From positions 34,346 through 98,345 of the forward strand of contig JADFXI010000001.1 of NCBI GenBank assembly GCA_015233655.1: 64,000 bases of DNA. Direction: 5' to 3'. Below, piece after piece: positions 1 to 9,054 of the stretch. The stretch's first letter is position 1. Each line of letters opens with the position of its first letter. The notes below the pieces were generated by a model that saw only the letters and a program-made list of their open reading frames with translations, was not told the DNA's origin and made no database searches. A program made the position numbers and the translations under genes. This stretch comes from Nitrospirota bacterium (GTDB lineage: Bacteria > Nitrospirota > Thermodesulfovibrionia > Thermodesulfovibrionales > Dissulfurispiraceae).

Positions 1-486
1 GACTGCATACGTGGATGTGATGCGGTGGCGCAGCTGATGCGGAGTGAAGTTGGAAGTGTCCATTATAAAGTCTGCTGTGTCCCTGATGACCGCAAGGAGC
101 CTTCGTTCCTCATCTATAGCCTTTTCAAGGTTCATCTCTCCGCTTATAGGCACCATGGGATGGGGCCGTCTGGTCTCCTTGAATCGGCGCAGCATGACCT
201 CTTTTTCAGCTTCAAGAAACAGTATCCTGATATTGTATTGGCTCTTCAAAGATCGAATGGCCAGGTATGCGCCTGAAAGAAAGACGTGCTCCCTGATATC
301 GATGCCGACGCCTATTTTCCTGATGTTATCCGAGGTCTTTATGGTGGAGAGAAAAGGGCCTATTAGTGTTAACGGAAGATTGTCTATACAAAAATATCCT
401 GCATCCTCAAGGGCCCTCAGGGCCACGGTTTTACCCGCCCCCGAAAGCCCGCTTACTATTATGACCTCTATTGGAGAGGCATCCAT
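1..486 (-). CDS. rapZ: RNase adapter protein RapZ (P-loop nucleotide-binding), partial at window edge
   Basis: Reverse-strand translation MDASPIEVIIVSGLSGAGKTVALRALEDAGYFCIDNLP..., with Walker A GLSGAGKT and the typical DNLP motif; sits next to hpf/rpoN as in the classic rpoN cluster. Confidence 0.9.
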   Translation of the reverse strand, partial: MDASPIEVIIVSGLSGAGKTVALRALEDAGYFCIDNLPLTLIGPFLSTIKTSDNIRKIGVGIDIREHVFLSGAYLAIRSLKSQYNIRILFLEAEKEVMLRRFKETRRPHPMVPISGEMNLEKAIDEERRLLAVIRDTADFIMDTSNFTPHQLRHRITSTYAV

Positions 487-1005
487 CTATTTGGCAGGTT
501 CTATCAACCCATAGTTCCCGTCATCACGGCGATATACGACATTGATGTCGCCGCTCCTTTCATTGGTAAAAACAAAAAAATTCTTGTCCAGAAGTTCCAT
601 CTGATTGACAGCTTCTTCGGAACTCATAGGCTTCATATCGAAGCGTTTCTGTTTTATTATGGAAACAGGCTCCTTGCCGCCCGCTCCCGGCATCTCCACG
701 CTTTTCTTTTCACCTTTGCGGTAATCGTGCTGTTTCTCCTTAAATTTGACTACCTGCTTTTCGAGCTTCTCCACCACCTGATCGATAGCGGAATATACTT
801 CGCCGGTTTTCCCTTCGGCCTGGATCATGACTCCGTTTACTTTCAGAAGCACCTCAGCCTTATGACTGAACTTCTCGACGCTCAGGGTCACAACAGCTTC
901 GGAGATATTCGACACATACTTATCGAACCTCCCGATCTTCTCCTCGGCATAACTCCTCAATGCAGGTGTTATCTCCATATGACGGCCATTGACAATAACG
1001 TTCAT
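487..1005 (-). CDS. hpf: Ribosome hibernation promoting factor, long form
   Basis: MNVIVNGRHMEITPALRSYAEEKIGRFDKY... plus C-terminal domain KPMSSEEAVNQMELLDKNFFVFTNERSGDINVVYRRDDGNYGLIEP. Confidence 0.95.
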   Translation of the reverse strand: MNVIVNGRHMEITPALRSYAEEKIGRFDKYVSNISEAVVTLSVEKFSHKAEVLLKVNGVMIQAEGKTGEVYSAIDQVVEKLEKQVVKFKEKQHDYRKGEKKSVEMPGAGGKEPVSIIKQKRFDMKPMSSEEAVNQMELLDKNFFVFTNERSGDINVVYRRDDGNYGLIEPAK

Positions 1006-1020
1006 GCTCTTTCCTCCCTT

Positions 1021-2463
1021 TTATTCATATCTTTTTCTCTGATTCTGCGGCGGGATTCTCAGTTCCTCCCGGTATTTCGCAACGGTCCTCCGCGCTATAT
1101 TTATGTTCTGTTCTTTAAGTTTGTCCACGATCATCTGATCGCTCAGGGGATGTTTCACGTCCTCCTCGGTTATCGTTTTCTTAATGAGGTCTTTAACCAA
1201 AGTCGAGGATATATCGCCTGTGTCCGACTGGATTGAGCTGCTGAAGAAAAACCTGAAACTGTACACACCGTGATCGCAGGCAAGGAATTTGTTGGATGTG
1301 ACCCTGCTGATAGTACTCTCATGCATGCCGATATCCACTGCCACATCCTTCAGGTTCAGAGGCTTCAGGCTCTGAATGCCCATGTCAAAGAAATCGCCCT
1401 GGAACTTGAGGATACTTGCGGAAACCTTATAAATAGTCTTGTTCCTCTGGTCAAGGCTCTTGATCAGCTCGCTGGCCCTCTTAAGCTTCTCCCGCAAGAA
1501 TTCCATTTCTTCCTTTGTGAACTGTTCCTTTCTCGCAATCAGCTTGCGATAACCGCTGTTAAGGACCAATTTCGGCATCCCATCTTCATTGAGTACTATC
1601 TGATAACCCTCATCCGTCTTGCTTATAAATACGTCAGGTACCACGTAATTCGTATCAGTGCTCGAAAAAATCCTGCCGGGCCGCGGCTCCAGCCCCTCGA
1701 TTATTTTAACCGCAGCCATTATCTCATCCATTGACGTATTGAAAAGCTTCACAAGGAGGCTGTATTTTTTCCGTTCCAGACAATCCATGTGATCACTCAC
1801 AATCTTTCCAACGACTGTCTGGCCCAGACCCAGATAATCAAGCTGCAGCAGCAGACATTCCTTGAGGTTCCGCGCACCTACGCCCTGCGGATCAAATGTT
1901 TGAACGAGCGCAACCGCTGCTCCAACGGTCTCGCTGTCCGTATGCAGGGCTGAAGCCAGTTCCTCATCCGGGACCCTGAGATAGCCGTCTTCATCTATAT
2001 TGCCTATGACCGCCTCAGCCGTCTTCCTGACCTCATCGTCCGAATTGCACAATCTCAGTTGCCACAACAAATGATCGTAAAGGTCAGGCTTTTTTGTATA
2101 AAACAGTTCATACGAGGGCTGCTCATCAATGCCTGGCGAGAAATAGCCGAGGTCTCTTCCATCGCTGCTCCGCTCATCAAAATAATCATCGACTCCGATG
2201 CTGGTAAGATTATCAAAAGATATCTCTGTATCAGAGTTGTCGTCGGAAACCGCGACAGGCGGTTCTTCTTCAGGATACGCTTCAGCTTCAGCTTCCGGTT
2301 CTTCGAGTGATTCTTCAAGAAAAGGATTATCTACAAGCTCCTGGTTCAGCACCTGGGCGAGTTCAAGCTGGGGCATCTGCAGCAGCTTGATCGCCTGTTG
2401 CAACTGTGGCGTGAGGATCAGCTTCTGTGAAAGTCTGAGGTCAAGCCTGTTTTCCAGAGCCAT
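1021..2463 (-). CDS. rpoN: RNA polymerase sigma-54 factor RpoN
   Basis: N-terminal LSQKLILTPQLQQAIKLLQMPQLEL and C-terminal RpoN box ARRTVAKYREELRIPPQNQRKRY. Confidence 0.97.
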   Translation of the reverse strand: MALENRLDLRLSQKLILTPQLQQAIKLLQMPQLELAQVLNQELVDNPFLEESLEEPEAEAEAYPEEEPPVAVSDDNSDTEISFDNLTSIGVDDYFDERSSDGRDLGYFSPGIDEQPSYELFYTKKPDLYDHLLWQLRLCNSDDEVRKTAEAVIGNIDEDGYLRVPDEELASALHTDSETVGAAVALVQTFDPQGVGARNLKECLLLQLDYLGLGQTVVGKIVSDHMDCLERKKYSLLVKLFNTSMDEIMAAVKIIEGLEPRPGRIFSSTDTNYVVPDVFISKTDEGYQIVLNEDGMPKLVLNSGYRKLIARKEQFTKEEMEFLREKLKRASELIKSLDQRNKTIYKVSASILKFQGDFFDMGIQSLKPLNLKDVAVDIGMHESTISRVTSNKFLACDHGVYSFRFFFSSSIQSDTGDISSTLVKDLIKKTITEEDVKHPLSDQMIVDKLKEQNINIARRTVAKYREELRIPPQNQRKRYE

Positions 2464-3206
2464 TAGAGCCTGAATTCCTCCCCGAGATACGCTTCCTTAA
2501 CAGCAGGATTATTGATAAGCTCGTCCGGCATGCCTTCAGCCAGGATCGAGCCGTTGTTTATTATATAGGCCCTATCTGTTATGGAAAGGGTCTCTCTAAC
2601 GTTATGGTCGGTTATCAATATCCCGAGTTCCTTAGACTTTAAATAGTTGAGCATCTTCTTCAGTTCTATTATCGCAATCGGGTCGATGCCGGCAAATGGT
2701 TCGTCAAACAACATAAATGTGGGTTTAAGCGCTATCGCCCTTGCAATCTCGGCGCGGCGCCTCTCTCCCCCGGACAACCGATAGCCGTCCCTGTCGGCAA
2801 ACTCTTTAAGATTGAACTCTTCGAGCAATCTTTCGACTTCTCCCTCCATATCAGACTTCGACCCTCCGTTTTCTCCTGCGCCCTTGATCTCCAGGACCGC
2901 CCTCAGATTATCTCTTACCGTCAACTTTCTGAATATAGATGGTTCCTGCGGGAGGTATCCCATTCCCTTTCTCGCTCTCTTGTACATAGGCAAACCCTGG
3001 ATGTCTTCGCCGTCAAGCATGATGCTTCCTTGCTCGGGATTTATCATACCAACAACCATATAAAAAGTTGTAGTTTTCCCCGCGCCGTTGGGACCCAGGA
3101 GTCCAACGATTTCGCCTGTATTAAGCGAAATATTGATGTCCTTTACTACATATCTCTTCCCGTAAGCCTTCGCCAGGTCCTTGATTTCAAGAATATGCCG
3201 TTTCAT
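2463..3206 (-). CDS. lptB: LPS export ABC transporter ATP-binding protein LptB
   Basis: ABC ATPase with GPNGAGKTT, LSGGERRRAEIARA; adjacent to lptA/lptC/rpoN. Confidence 0.95.
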   Translation of the reverse strand: MKRHILEIKDLAKAYGKRYVVKDINISLNTGEIVGLLGPNGAGKTTTFYMVVGMINPEQGSIMLDGEDIQGLPMYKRARKGMGYLPQEPSIFRKLTVRDNLRAVLEIKGAGENGGSKSDMEGEVERLLEEFNLKEFADRDGYRLSGGERRRAEIARAIALKPTFMLFDEPFAGIDPIAIIELKKMLNYLKSKELGILITDHNVRETLSITDRAYIINNGSILAEGMPDELINNPAVKEAYLGEEFRL

Positions 3207-3264
3207 AAGTGTTTATTCAATACTCAGCCTTAGAAAATAATATTGAAAGGGGGGCGTCTCCGCT

Positions 3265-3759
3265 TCATTTCTGTTTGTCCTTATTGACAATAAAAACCTT
3301 GCTGTTTTCAACAGTGGAGTGGTCATCTTTCATAAAATAAGTTATTTTTGTTCCGGTAACTACGTTTTCGCCCTCCGAGGCCCGAGGGTCACCGGTAAAT
3401 ACGATGTACTCTTCAGGTTCGGAATAATAAACAGCCGACTTGGAAGTTACGACCCTATCGCCCTTTACCATCTTCACATTGCCGTCCGACTCAATCTTCT
3501 TGATGTTGCTGCCGCCCTTCTCCTCGGAATAATAGACGAGCATCCTGTCCGCATACATAGTCCGTTCGCCTTTTTTCGCAACAACATTAACTTCAAAGAG
3601 AGCTGTTTTGGCCTTGTTGTCGGTCGTCAGCTTCTGAGACGTAACAATCGTCGGCTCCTTGGCAGTCTTGCTTTCCTCCGCGGCAAAAACCCCTCCCGTA
3701 CTGACGACCGCGGCAAACAACATACCCGCTATAAGGATTGCAGTCCTATTTCTTTTCAT
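3265..3759 (-). CDS. lptA: LptA/OstA-like LPS transport periplasmic protein
   Basis: Signal peptide plus OstA-like fold ...TMYADRMLVYYSEEKGGSNIKKIESDGNVKMVKGDRVVTSKSAVYYSEPEEYIVFTGDPRASEGENVVTGTKI. Confidence 0.85.
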   Translation of the reverse strand: MKRNRTAILIAGMLFAAVVSTGGVFAAEESKTAKEPTIVTSQKLTTDNKAKTALFEVNVVAKKGERTMYADRMLVYYSEEKGGSNIKKIESDGNVKMVKGDRVVTSKSAVYYSEPEEYIVFTGDPRASEGENVVTGTKITYFMKDDHSTVENSKVFIVNKDKQK

Positions 3760-4258
3760 AATAAAAAATCGCCTTCACATTCTTATTCAATGTTGCCTTA
3801 TCATTGGTAGAGTTCAAGTCATCACCCTCAACATAAAATTTCTTGCCTATTATCTGCACCTTCTGGTCAGAGAACAGTTCGTTTTTCGAGGCATCCCAAT
3901 AAAGGGTGGGAGTTAATATATCATAATCCGCGGTCGACGCATTAATATGGCCGTCGATCTTCAAATTCCGTTTATCAATATCATATAAGCCGCCGTCCGA
4001 GTTAAGTGTAAGCCCTTTTTCCGGGAAAGTTATCTGAAGGGCAACAAGTTTCACATTGTTGTCGTCGAGGAAAATGGCCTTTTTAGAGCCCAGGGTCCAT
4101 TTGACAACGCCATCTTTCCTCTGTATGATGCTGACGCCATCCATGTACGAATTGCCATCCATATTCACCTTTGGTTTATAAAACCCCTCTCTCTCTGAAA
4201 AAAATACAATCACGATGAAAAAACATATAAAAACAAGCAGAAATACGATTCTTTTCAT
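3746..4258 (-). CDS. lptC: LPS export system protein LptC
   Basis: MKRIVFLLVFICFFIVIVFF membrane anchor, YMDGVSIIQRKDGVVKWTLGSKKAIF; upstream of lptA. Start chosen at the internal Met of the track ORF. Confidence 0.8.
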   Translation of the reverse strand: MKRIVFLLVFICFFIVIVFFSEREGFYKPKVNMDGNSYMDGVSIIQRKDGVVKWTLGSKKAIFLDDNNVKLVALQITFPEKGLTLNSDGGLYDIDKRNLKIDGHINASTADYDILTPTLYWDASKNELFSDQKVQIIGKKFYVEGDDLNSTNDKATLNKNVKAIFYYEKK

Positions 4259-4579
4259 ATGAAAGTTTACCATAGCGGTACAGTATTGTAAAGGCGAGCA
4301 TGACGGAAGTTCAGCCATTTTTTGGGTTCTATGCCTGTCATTCCACGCCAATAAGTCTGCTGCTTTTGAGGGCCCAGAGCTAAAGCGGAATAGCCGGGAA
4401 TACTACTTTCGGGTAATTGTTTTCGCTGTAACAAATCCTGTTATATATACATGGCAACCGATTCAATATAAAGGAAACCAAAAACAATGGAGGCTGCATG
4501 GAAAATCTTTCACATTTAATTTGGGACTGGTTTTTACTCTGCTGTACGCCAAAACATGAACGGACAGGTACTTCCTGAA

Positions 4580-4692
4580 ATCGACACCAGTTGCAACTTC
4601 CTGAATCTTTTTGTTTCCGTTCAAACACCGTAGAATCGAGTATTCGGTGCTGGCGTTAATTATTCTTGAAGTCCTCGTTTCTATAATTGGTC
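4580..4692. repeat. Copy A of a degenerate dispersed repeat (copy B at 60900-61014)
   Basis: ATCGACACCAGTTGCAACTTCCTGAATCTTTTTGTTTC...CTCGTTTCTATAATTGGTC aligns by eye over its length with copy B ATCGACACACCAGTTGCAAGTTCTTGAAACTTTTTCTTTC...ATCGTTTCCGTGATTGGCC. Confidence 0.6.
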
Positions 4693-4883
4693 GAGAACAT
4701 GAAAGTCTACACCACTGCTATCTAAGCTATTGTGATGATTTCCGGAAAAAAACTGTCAGAATCCTATTATTGACGTCTGCTTCGAATGTGCGGTTGAGGA
4801 TTCACTCATCTGTATGCATAGTACTACAGGAATTGCTCGCCCCTCACTTGTGAACTTCTTTTTAAATATATTTGTCTTACCCT

Positions 4884-6173
4884 CTATGAAAGTTTGCAGG
4901 CCCTTGCAGCGCTATGGGCAAGCCTTTCAGCCAGAATTTCGGAGAATGCCTTGTAGAACTTCAACTGGATGGACATCAGATCGAACGAATCGGTTTGCTT
5001 GTTCAGGGTATCGGCGTCGATTTTGAGAACATAAGCTTCTTCCTCGGCTACGACATCGGCGCTCCTTTGCTGCCTCCTTATGATAGACATCTCGCCGAAA
5101 CACTCCCCCCGTTTTAAGCGGTCTATAGTTTTTTTCATACTCGTGCCTCCGATCCTTTTCTGGATACAAATGCTCCCTTTCAGGATAACAAAAAAAGAGA
5201 GATCCGAACTTTCCCCTTCCTTTAAGACAATCTCGCCGCTGCTACACCTGAGCCAGGTGCTATTCCCGAGGATCATTAACAGCTCGTCATCAGTAAAAGG
5301 CTTGAAAAAATCCGTCGCACGCATTATTCTTATCTTGTTTTCGTCTTCTTTCGATACCTCGTAATGGGCTTCTGCCTGCGGGGCTGCGACTGCCGGATCA
5401 CTGGCGCCGGAAACGTCCGACCGAACCGCGTGAACAGTTTTATTCGAATCGATTTCATCCGCTTCTTCATCGTCTCCCATTCTGTGGACAGCCTCGACAT
5501 GCCGCATCTTGAGCACTCTGATGGTTACTTCACTCATAACTGTACCTTTGCGCATGATAAGGCGGCCGGCGCTGTCTGAGACATCGTTTTTCAGCGTCAT
5601 GCCTGGTATCAGATTGTCAACGGCAACGGCAGCCGTTGAAGTGACCGGTCTTTGTTGTGAGCGATCTGGAGTTGCGATTGCCGGCTTTTTTGCAACCGGC
5701 GTTTCCGGCTGAACGACATGACCCAATTCCGTTGCATCGCTTTTCTCAGGGGCTTCATCCTGTTCAACTCCCTCAATCTCTACCACCTCGATATCCCGTG
5801 TTTTGAACATCCTGATGTTTGCTTCACTGATAACTGTGCCGCCGCGTATAAGAAGGCGGCCAGTTCCGTCTGCGACGTCGCTTTTCAACTTCATGCCAGG
5901 TTTCAGATTGTCCACAGGAACATTAGCCGATACAGCGGGCGGTCTCTGTCCTGAAGGACCCGATTCCGTTGCATCGCTTTTCTCAGGGGTTTCAGACGCC
6001 TCCTGTTCAACTCCCTCAATCTTGACTGCTTCAATATCCCGCGTCTTGAACATCCTGATGTTTGCTTCACTGATAACTGTGCCGCCGCGTATAAGAAGGC
6101 GGCCTGAACTATCCGTGACATCAGTATTGAGCATCATCCCAGGTTTCAGATTATCAACTAAAACATTGGCCAT
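4884..6173 (-). CDS. Protein with three tandem 'VDNLKPGM..GRLLIRGGTVISEANIRMFKTRDIEAV' modules and a C-terminal cyclic-nucleotide-binding domain
   Basis: Three repeat modules visible in the translation; C-terminal CNB signature GSICIQKRIGG...RGECFGEMSIIRRQQRSADVVAEEE. Confidence 0.85.
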   Translation of the reverse strand: MANVLVDNLKPGMMLNTDVTDSSGRLLIRGGTVISEANIRMFKTRDIEAVKIEGVEQEASETPEKSDATESGPSGQRPPAVSANVPVDNLKPGMKLKSDVADGTGRLLIRGGTVISEANIRMFKTRDIEVVEIEGVEQDEAPEKSDATELGHVVQPETPVAKKPAIATPDRSQQRPVTSTAAVAVDNLIPGMTLKNDVSDSAGRLIMRKGTVMSEVTIRVLKMRHVEAVHRMGDDEEADEIDSNKTVHAVRSDVSGASDPAVAAPQAEAHYEVSKEDENKIRIMRATDFFKPFTDDELLMILGNSTWLRCSSGEIVLKEGESSDLSFFVILKGSICIQKRIGGTSMKKTIDRLKRGECFGEMSIIRRQQRSADVVAEEEAYVLKIDADTLNKQTDSFDLMSIQLKFYKAFSEILAERLAHSAARACKLS

Positions 6174-6270
6174 GACAGCAGCATCCCTCCAGGAATGAAA
6201 TAATATATCAGTTTTTAATAGTATAGACGATTGCAGCGTTCAGGATAAAGCAACTTCATTTTGAGTCTCA

Positions 6271-9054
6271 TTATGGTTTGCACTTTATTTCGAATTCCTG
6301 GCTTTTGATCACAAATCCCATAAAGCCGTCAGCCTCAGCATTATAGTCGGGATCAGGCTGATAATGGTAAAGCCATATTTTCCGTTTCACATCTTCCGGC
6401 AGCGTGCACAACTCTTCGTAATGGGCATGCACTCCAGTCTTGAATGGGGTCGTTTCGCAGTCATGAAATATAATATCCACCTTGTCTGCCATTTCTTTGA
6501 TCAATTCAGGCCGAAACTGAGTATCAGCGGTAAAGAAAACGTTAGCCCCTTCGTTCTGCTCCTCTATTATCAATCCGTAACTGTCATGGTCTCTCTGACC
6601 ACTTTGTATATGCGGCATCTTCATAAGTCTGAATTTAATCTCTTCCCAAATGAAAGCTCCCGACTCCTGAACCGGGTGGCATTCGAAATAATCATCGATC
6701 TCCATGCATCTGCCCTGGATGCACTGCAGACCTCCTTTCAGGGAGTCAAGCCAAAGTCTCCGGATTAGTTTCTCCTCTGCAAAGAGCTTCGGCTTCCGGT
6801 CTGCCGGATTGAAATATGCACTGAGCGCAATTGTCTCAAGCCCTCCGATATGGTCCGAATGAAGATGTGAAATATATACAGCATCTATTTCCCTGCTTAA
6901 ATTTTCCAACTTTATATCAGCCTCTTCGAGGGAAAAACGTATATCGCCTCCACAGTCGATCAACAGATTCTTGCCGCTCCTCGCCGTGATCAGCACGTTT
7001 GAGTGATAATAGGCATAGCCCGAAAATTGTGAGCCTACGCCTAAGAATTTAATCATCACATGACTGTCCTTCTTGCCATCGAAGTATGCTGCCTTCATGA
7101 ATGTCTTCACCGGCAACGCGTCTGAAGTCAGACACACCCTGAATACCGGCGGCACTGCAGATATGTTTTCCGTCACCTTTGCATAAATCTCGGGTGCGAT
7201 ATTATTGCTACCGGCGCTGGCCAATGTAATCTTAATGTTCGACAATCTGTCGGTTATGACTTCGGCATGAATCTCGGCCTCCGTGCCTGACATTTTAACT
7301 ATCCTGCCTTTAAATGACTCCCTGACGACATTTTTACCGTCTAAAACATTAAAATAGACGAGCAATGGGCGCTCAATTTCGCGCAACTCAGTCCTCTTTA
7401 TTTCGGGCAGAAAAAGATTGTAATTGCTACCTATTCCACCCACCTCGTATATAGTGATCGGTTTTTGCACCCCTTTCGGCATGACCTCCATAGTGTTGTC
7501 TATTCTCAATATCTCTCCGCATGCGTCGACCGTGCTTTGTGATGCAAGGATCTGTCCGCCTACAGTATATGATTCTATGCGCGAAGTCAGGTTTACGTTT
7601 CGCCCAACCACGGCATATTTTGTCCTTTTTCTCGACCCGATGTTTCCTACTACCACACTACCGGTATTGATGCCTATACCCATTACCACTTCAGGATATC
7701 CTGATTCCCTGTTTCTCCTGTTGACCTCTTCCATTGCCGTCTGCATTTCAACGGCGCAAGCCACAGCCCGTATTGTGTCGTCATCACGCTGCACAGGCGC
7801 TCCGAAAATGACGAGAATGGCGTCTCCGATAAATTCATCGATGGTACCGTTATATTTCAGAATAATGTCCGTCATAATTTCGAGGTATATGTTTATCATG
7901 GCGACAACATCTTCCGGAGAAAGCCGCTCGGCAATGGAAGTGAAACCCCGCAAGTCACTCATCAGTATTGTTGTCTCGCGTTTCTCGCCACCCAGCTTCA
8001 ACCCTGCCGGGGTTTCGAGAATATTCTCGACAATCTCATCGGAAAGATATCGTCCAAAGGTATCGCGGATCAATCGGTTTCGAACGTCGAGCGCTTCGTT
8101 CAGCTCTTTAAGTCTCTTCCGACTCTCTATTTGCAAATCGATCAGGCGCTTCTTTTCAAGACAGGCGCTGACCCTTGCCCTCAACAGCACCGGATCGGGT
8201 GGTTTCGGCAGGTAGTCTTCTGCGCCTATTTCTATACATCGCACAATATTATCCATATCATCAAGTGACGAAATCATAATCACCGGAATATAACGGAGCT
8301 CGTCGGCACCTTTTATTTCTTCAAGCGTCTCAAAGCCGTCCATCTCAGGCATTATGACATCGAGCAGCACAAGATCGAATTTATACAGACGCATCTTTTC
8401 TATCGCCAGCCGCCCGTTTTCGGCCGACTCGCAATCATAGCCCTGTTTTTTCAGTAGGCGAGAGAGGAGATCCCTGTTCATTTCGTTGTCGTCAACAACA
8501 AGAATTGTTCCCTGCATTTGCTCCGGCAAGCCCGTCTCGTCAGCCGGTAAAGAAACGGTAGACGCAATTTCGCAGAGCGAATGAGACGATGAGTCTGCAG
8601 TAGGCTGCTCAACTCCGTCCTTTTTGGCATCCATATTGCCGATTTTAACAAAGTCTTCAATAAGAGCAAAAAGTTGTTTGGAGGCGGATTGAATTTTCAT
8701 AAGGTCATTGGCAAAAGTTTCACCACTGGAGTCCTGACTATCTTCCAGAAGCATTTCGGTATAGCCCACGACTGTGGTGATCATTGTTCGAATGGCATGC
8801 CTGAAATTGCTACCGAAATTCTCAAGGTCAATCTCAAGTTTGGTGTCATTGACTATTGCGAGCAGCTCCCGCCCGGCGGTATTGATGTTTTCCAGGTCTA
8901 AACGGAGGTGTGATGCGGCATCGCCGCGCTCTATTGTTTCCTCAAGCAACATCTCGCTGTAACCGATAATGGCGTTGATGGGCGTGCGCAACTCATGACG
9001 TATGAACGAGCGCTTGTCCGGCTGCTTCCAGCCGCTGCTTCCGTCCTGGCTCAT
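6271..9054 (-). CDS. Multidomain signalling protein: two HisKA-like segments, receiver, class III nucleotide cyclase, PilZ-like region, metallo-beta-lactamase-fold phosphodiesterase/RNase Z-like domain
   Basis: FIRHELRTPINAIIGYSEML and NFRHAIRTMITTVVGYTEML; REC ILVVDDNEMNRDLLSRLL...LVLLDVIMPEMDGFE; cyclase ILMSDLRGFTSIAERL...DEFIGDAILVIFGAP...VVGRNVNLTSRIES; MBL VYISHLHSDHIGGLE... Confidence 0.9.
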   Translation of the reverse strand: MSQDGSSGWKQPDKRSFIRHELRTPINAIIGYSEMLLEETIERGDAASHLRLDLENINTAGRELLAIVNDTKLEIDLENFGSNFRHAIRTMITTVVGYTEMLLEDSQDSSGETFANDLMKIQSASKQLFALIEDFVKIGNMDAKKDGVEQPTADSSSHSLCEIASTVSLPADETGLPEQMQGTILVVDDNEMNRDLLSRLLKKQGYDCESAENGRLAIEKMRLYKFDLVLLDVIMPEMDGFETLEEIKGADELRYIPVIMISSLDDMDNIVRCIEIGAEDYLPKPPDPVLLRARVSACLEKKRLIDLQIESRKRLKELNEALDVRNRLIRDTFGRYLSDEIVENILETPAGLKLGGEKRETTILMSDLRGFTSIAERLSPEDVVAMINIYLEIMTDIILKYNGTIDEFIGDAILVIFGAPVQRDDDTIRAVACAVEMQTAMEEVNRRNRESGYPEVVMGIGINTGSVVVGNIGSRKRTKYAVVGRNVNLTSRIESYTVGGQILASQSTVDACGEILRIDNTMEVMPKGVQKPITIYEVGGIGSNYNLFLPEIKRTELREIERPLLVYFNVLDGKNVVRESFKGRIVKMSGTEAEIHAEVITDRLSNIKITLASAGSNNIAPEIYAKVTENISAVPPVFRVCLTSDALPVKTFMKAAYFDGKKDSHVMIKFLGVGSQFSGYAYYHSNVLITARSGKNLLIDCGGDIRFSLEEADIKLENLSREIDAVYISHLHSDHIGGLETIALSAYFNPADRKPKLFAEEKLIRRLWLDSLKGGLQCIQGRCMEIDDYFECHPVQESGAFIWEEIKFRLMKMPHIQSGQRDHDSYGLIIEEQNEGANVFFTADTQFRPELIKEMADKVDIIFHDCETTPFKTGVHAHYEELCTLPEDVKRKIWLYHYQPDPDYNAEADGFMGFVIKSQEFEIKCKP

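Noticed and set aside
4611-5117. Plus-strand ORFs at 4611-4853, 4814-5026 and 4914-5117
   Set aside because: Partly antisense to the CNB protein and partly within the degenerate repeat region; no start context or homology motifs.
7424-8215. 263-aa plus-strand ORF inside the cyclase gene
   Set aside because: Antisense to a gene with clear domain motifs; its translation is low-complexity Ser/Thr/Ile/Pro-rich, as expected from the reverse frame.
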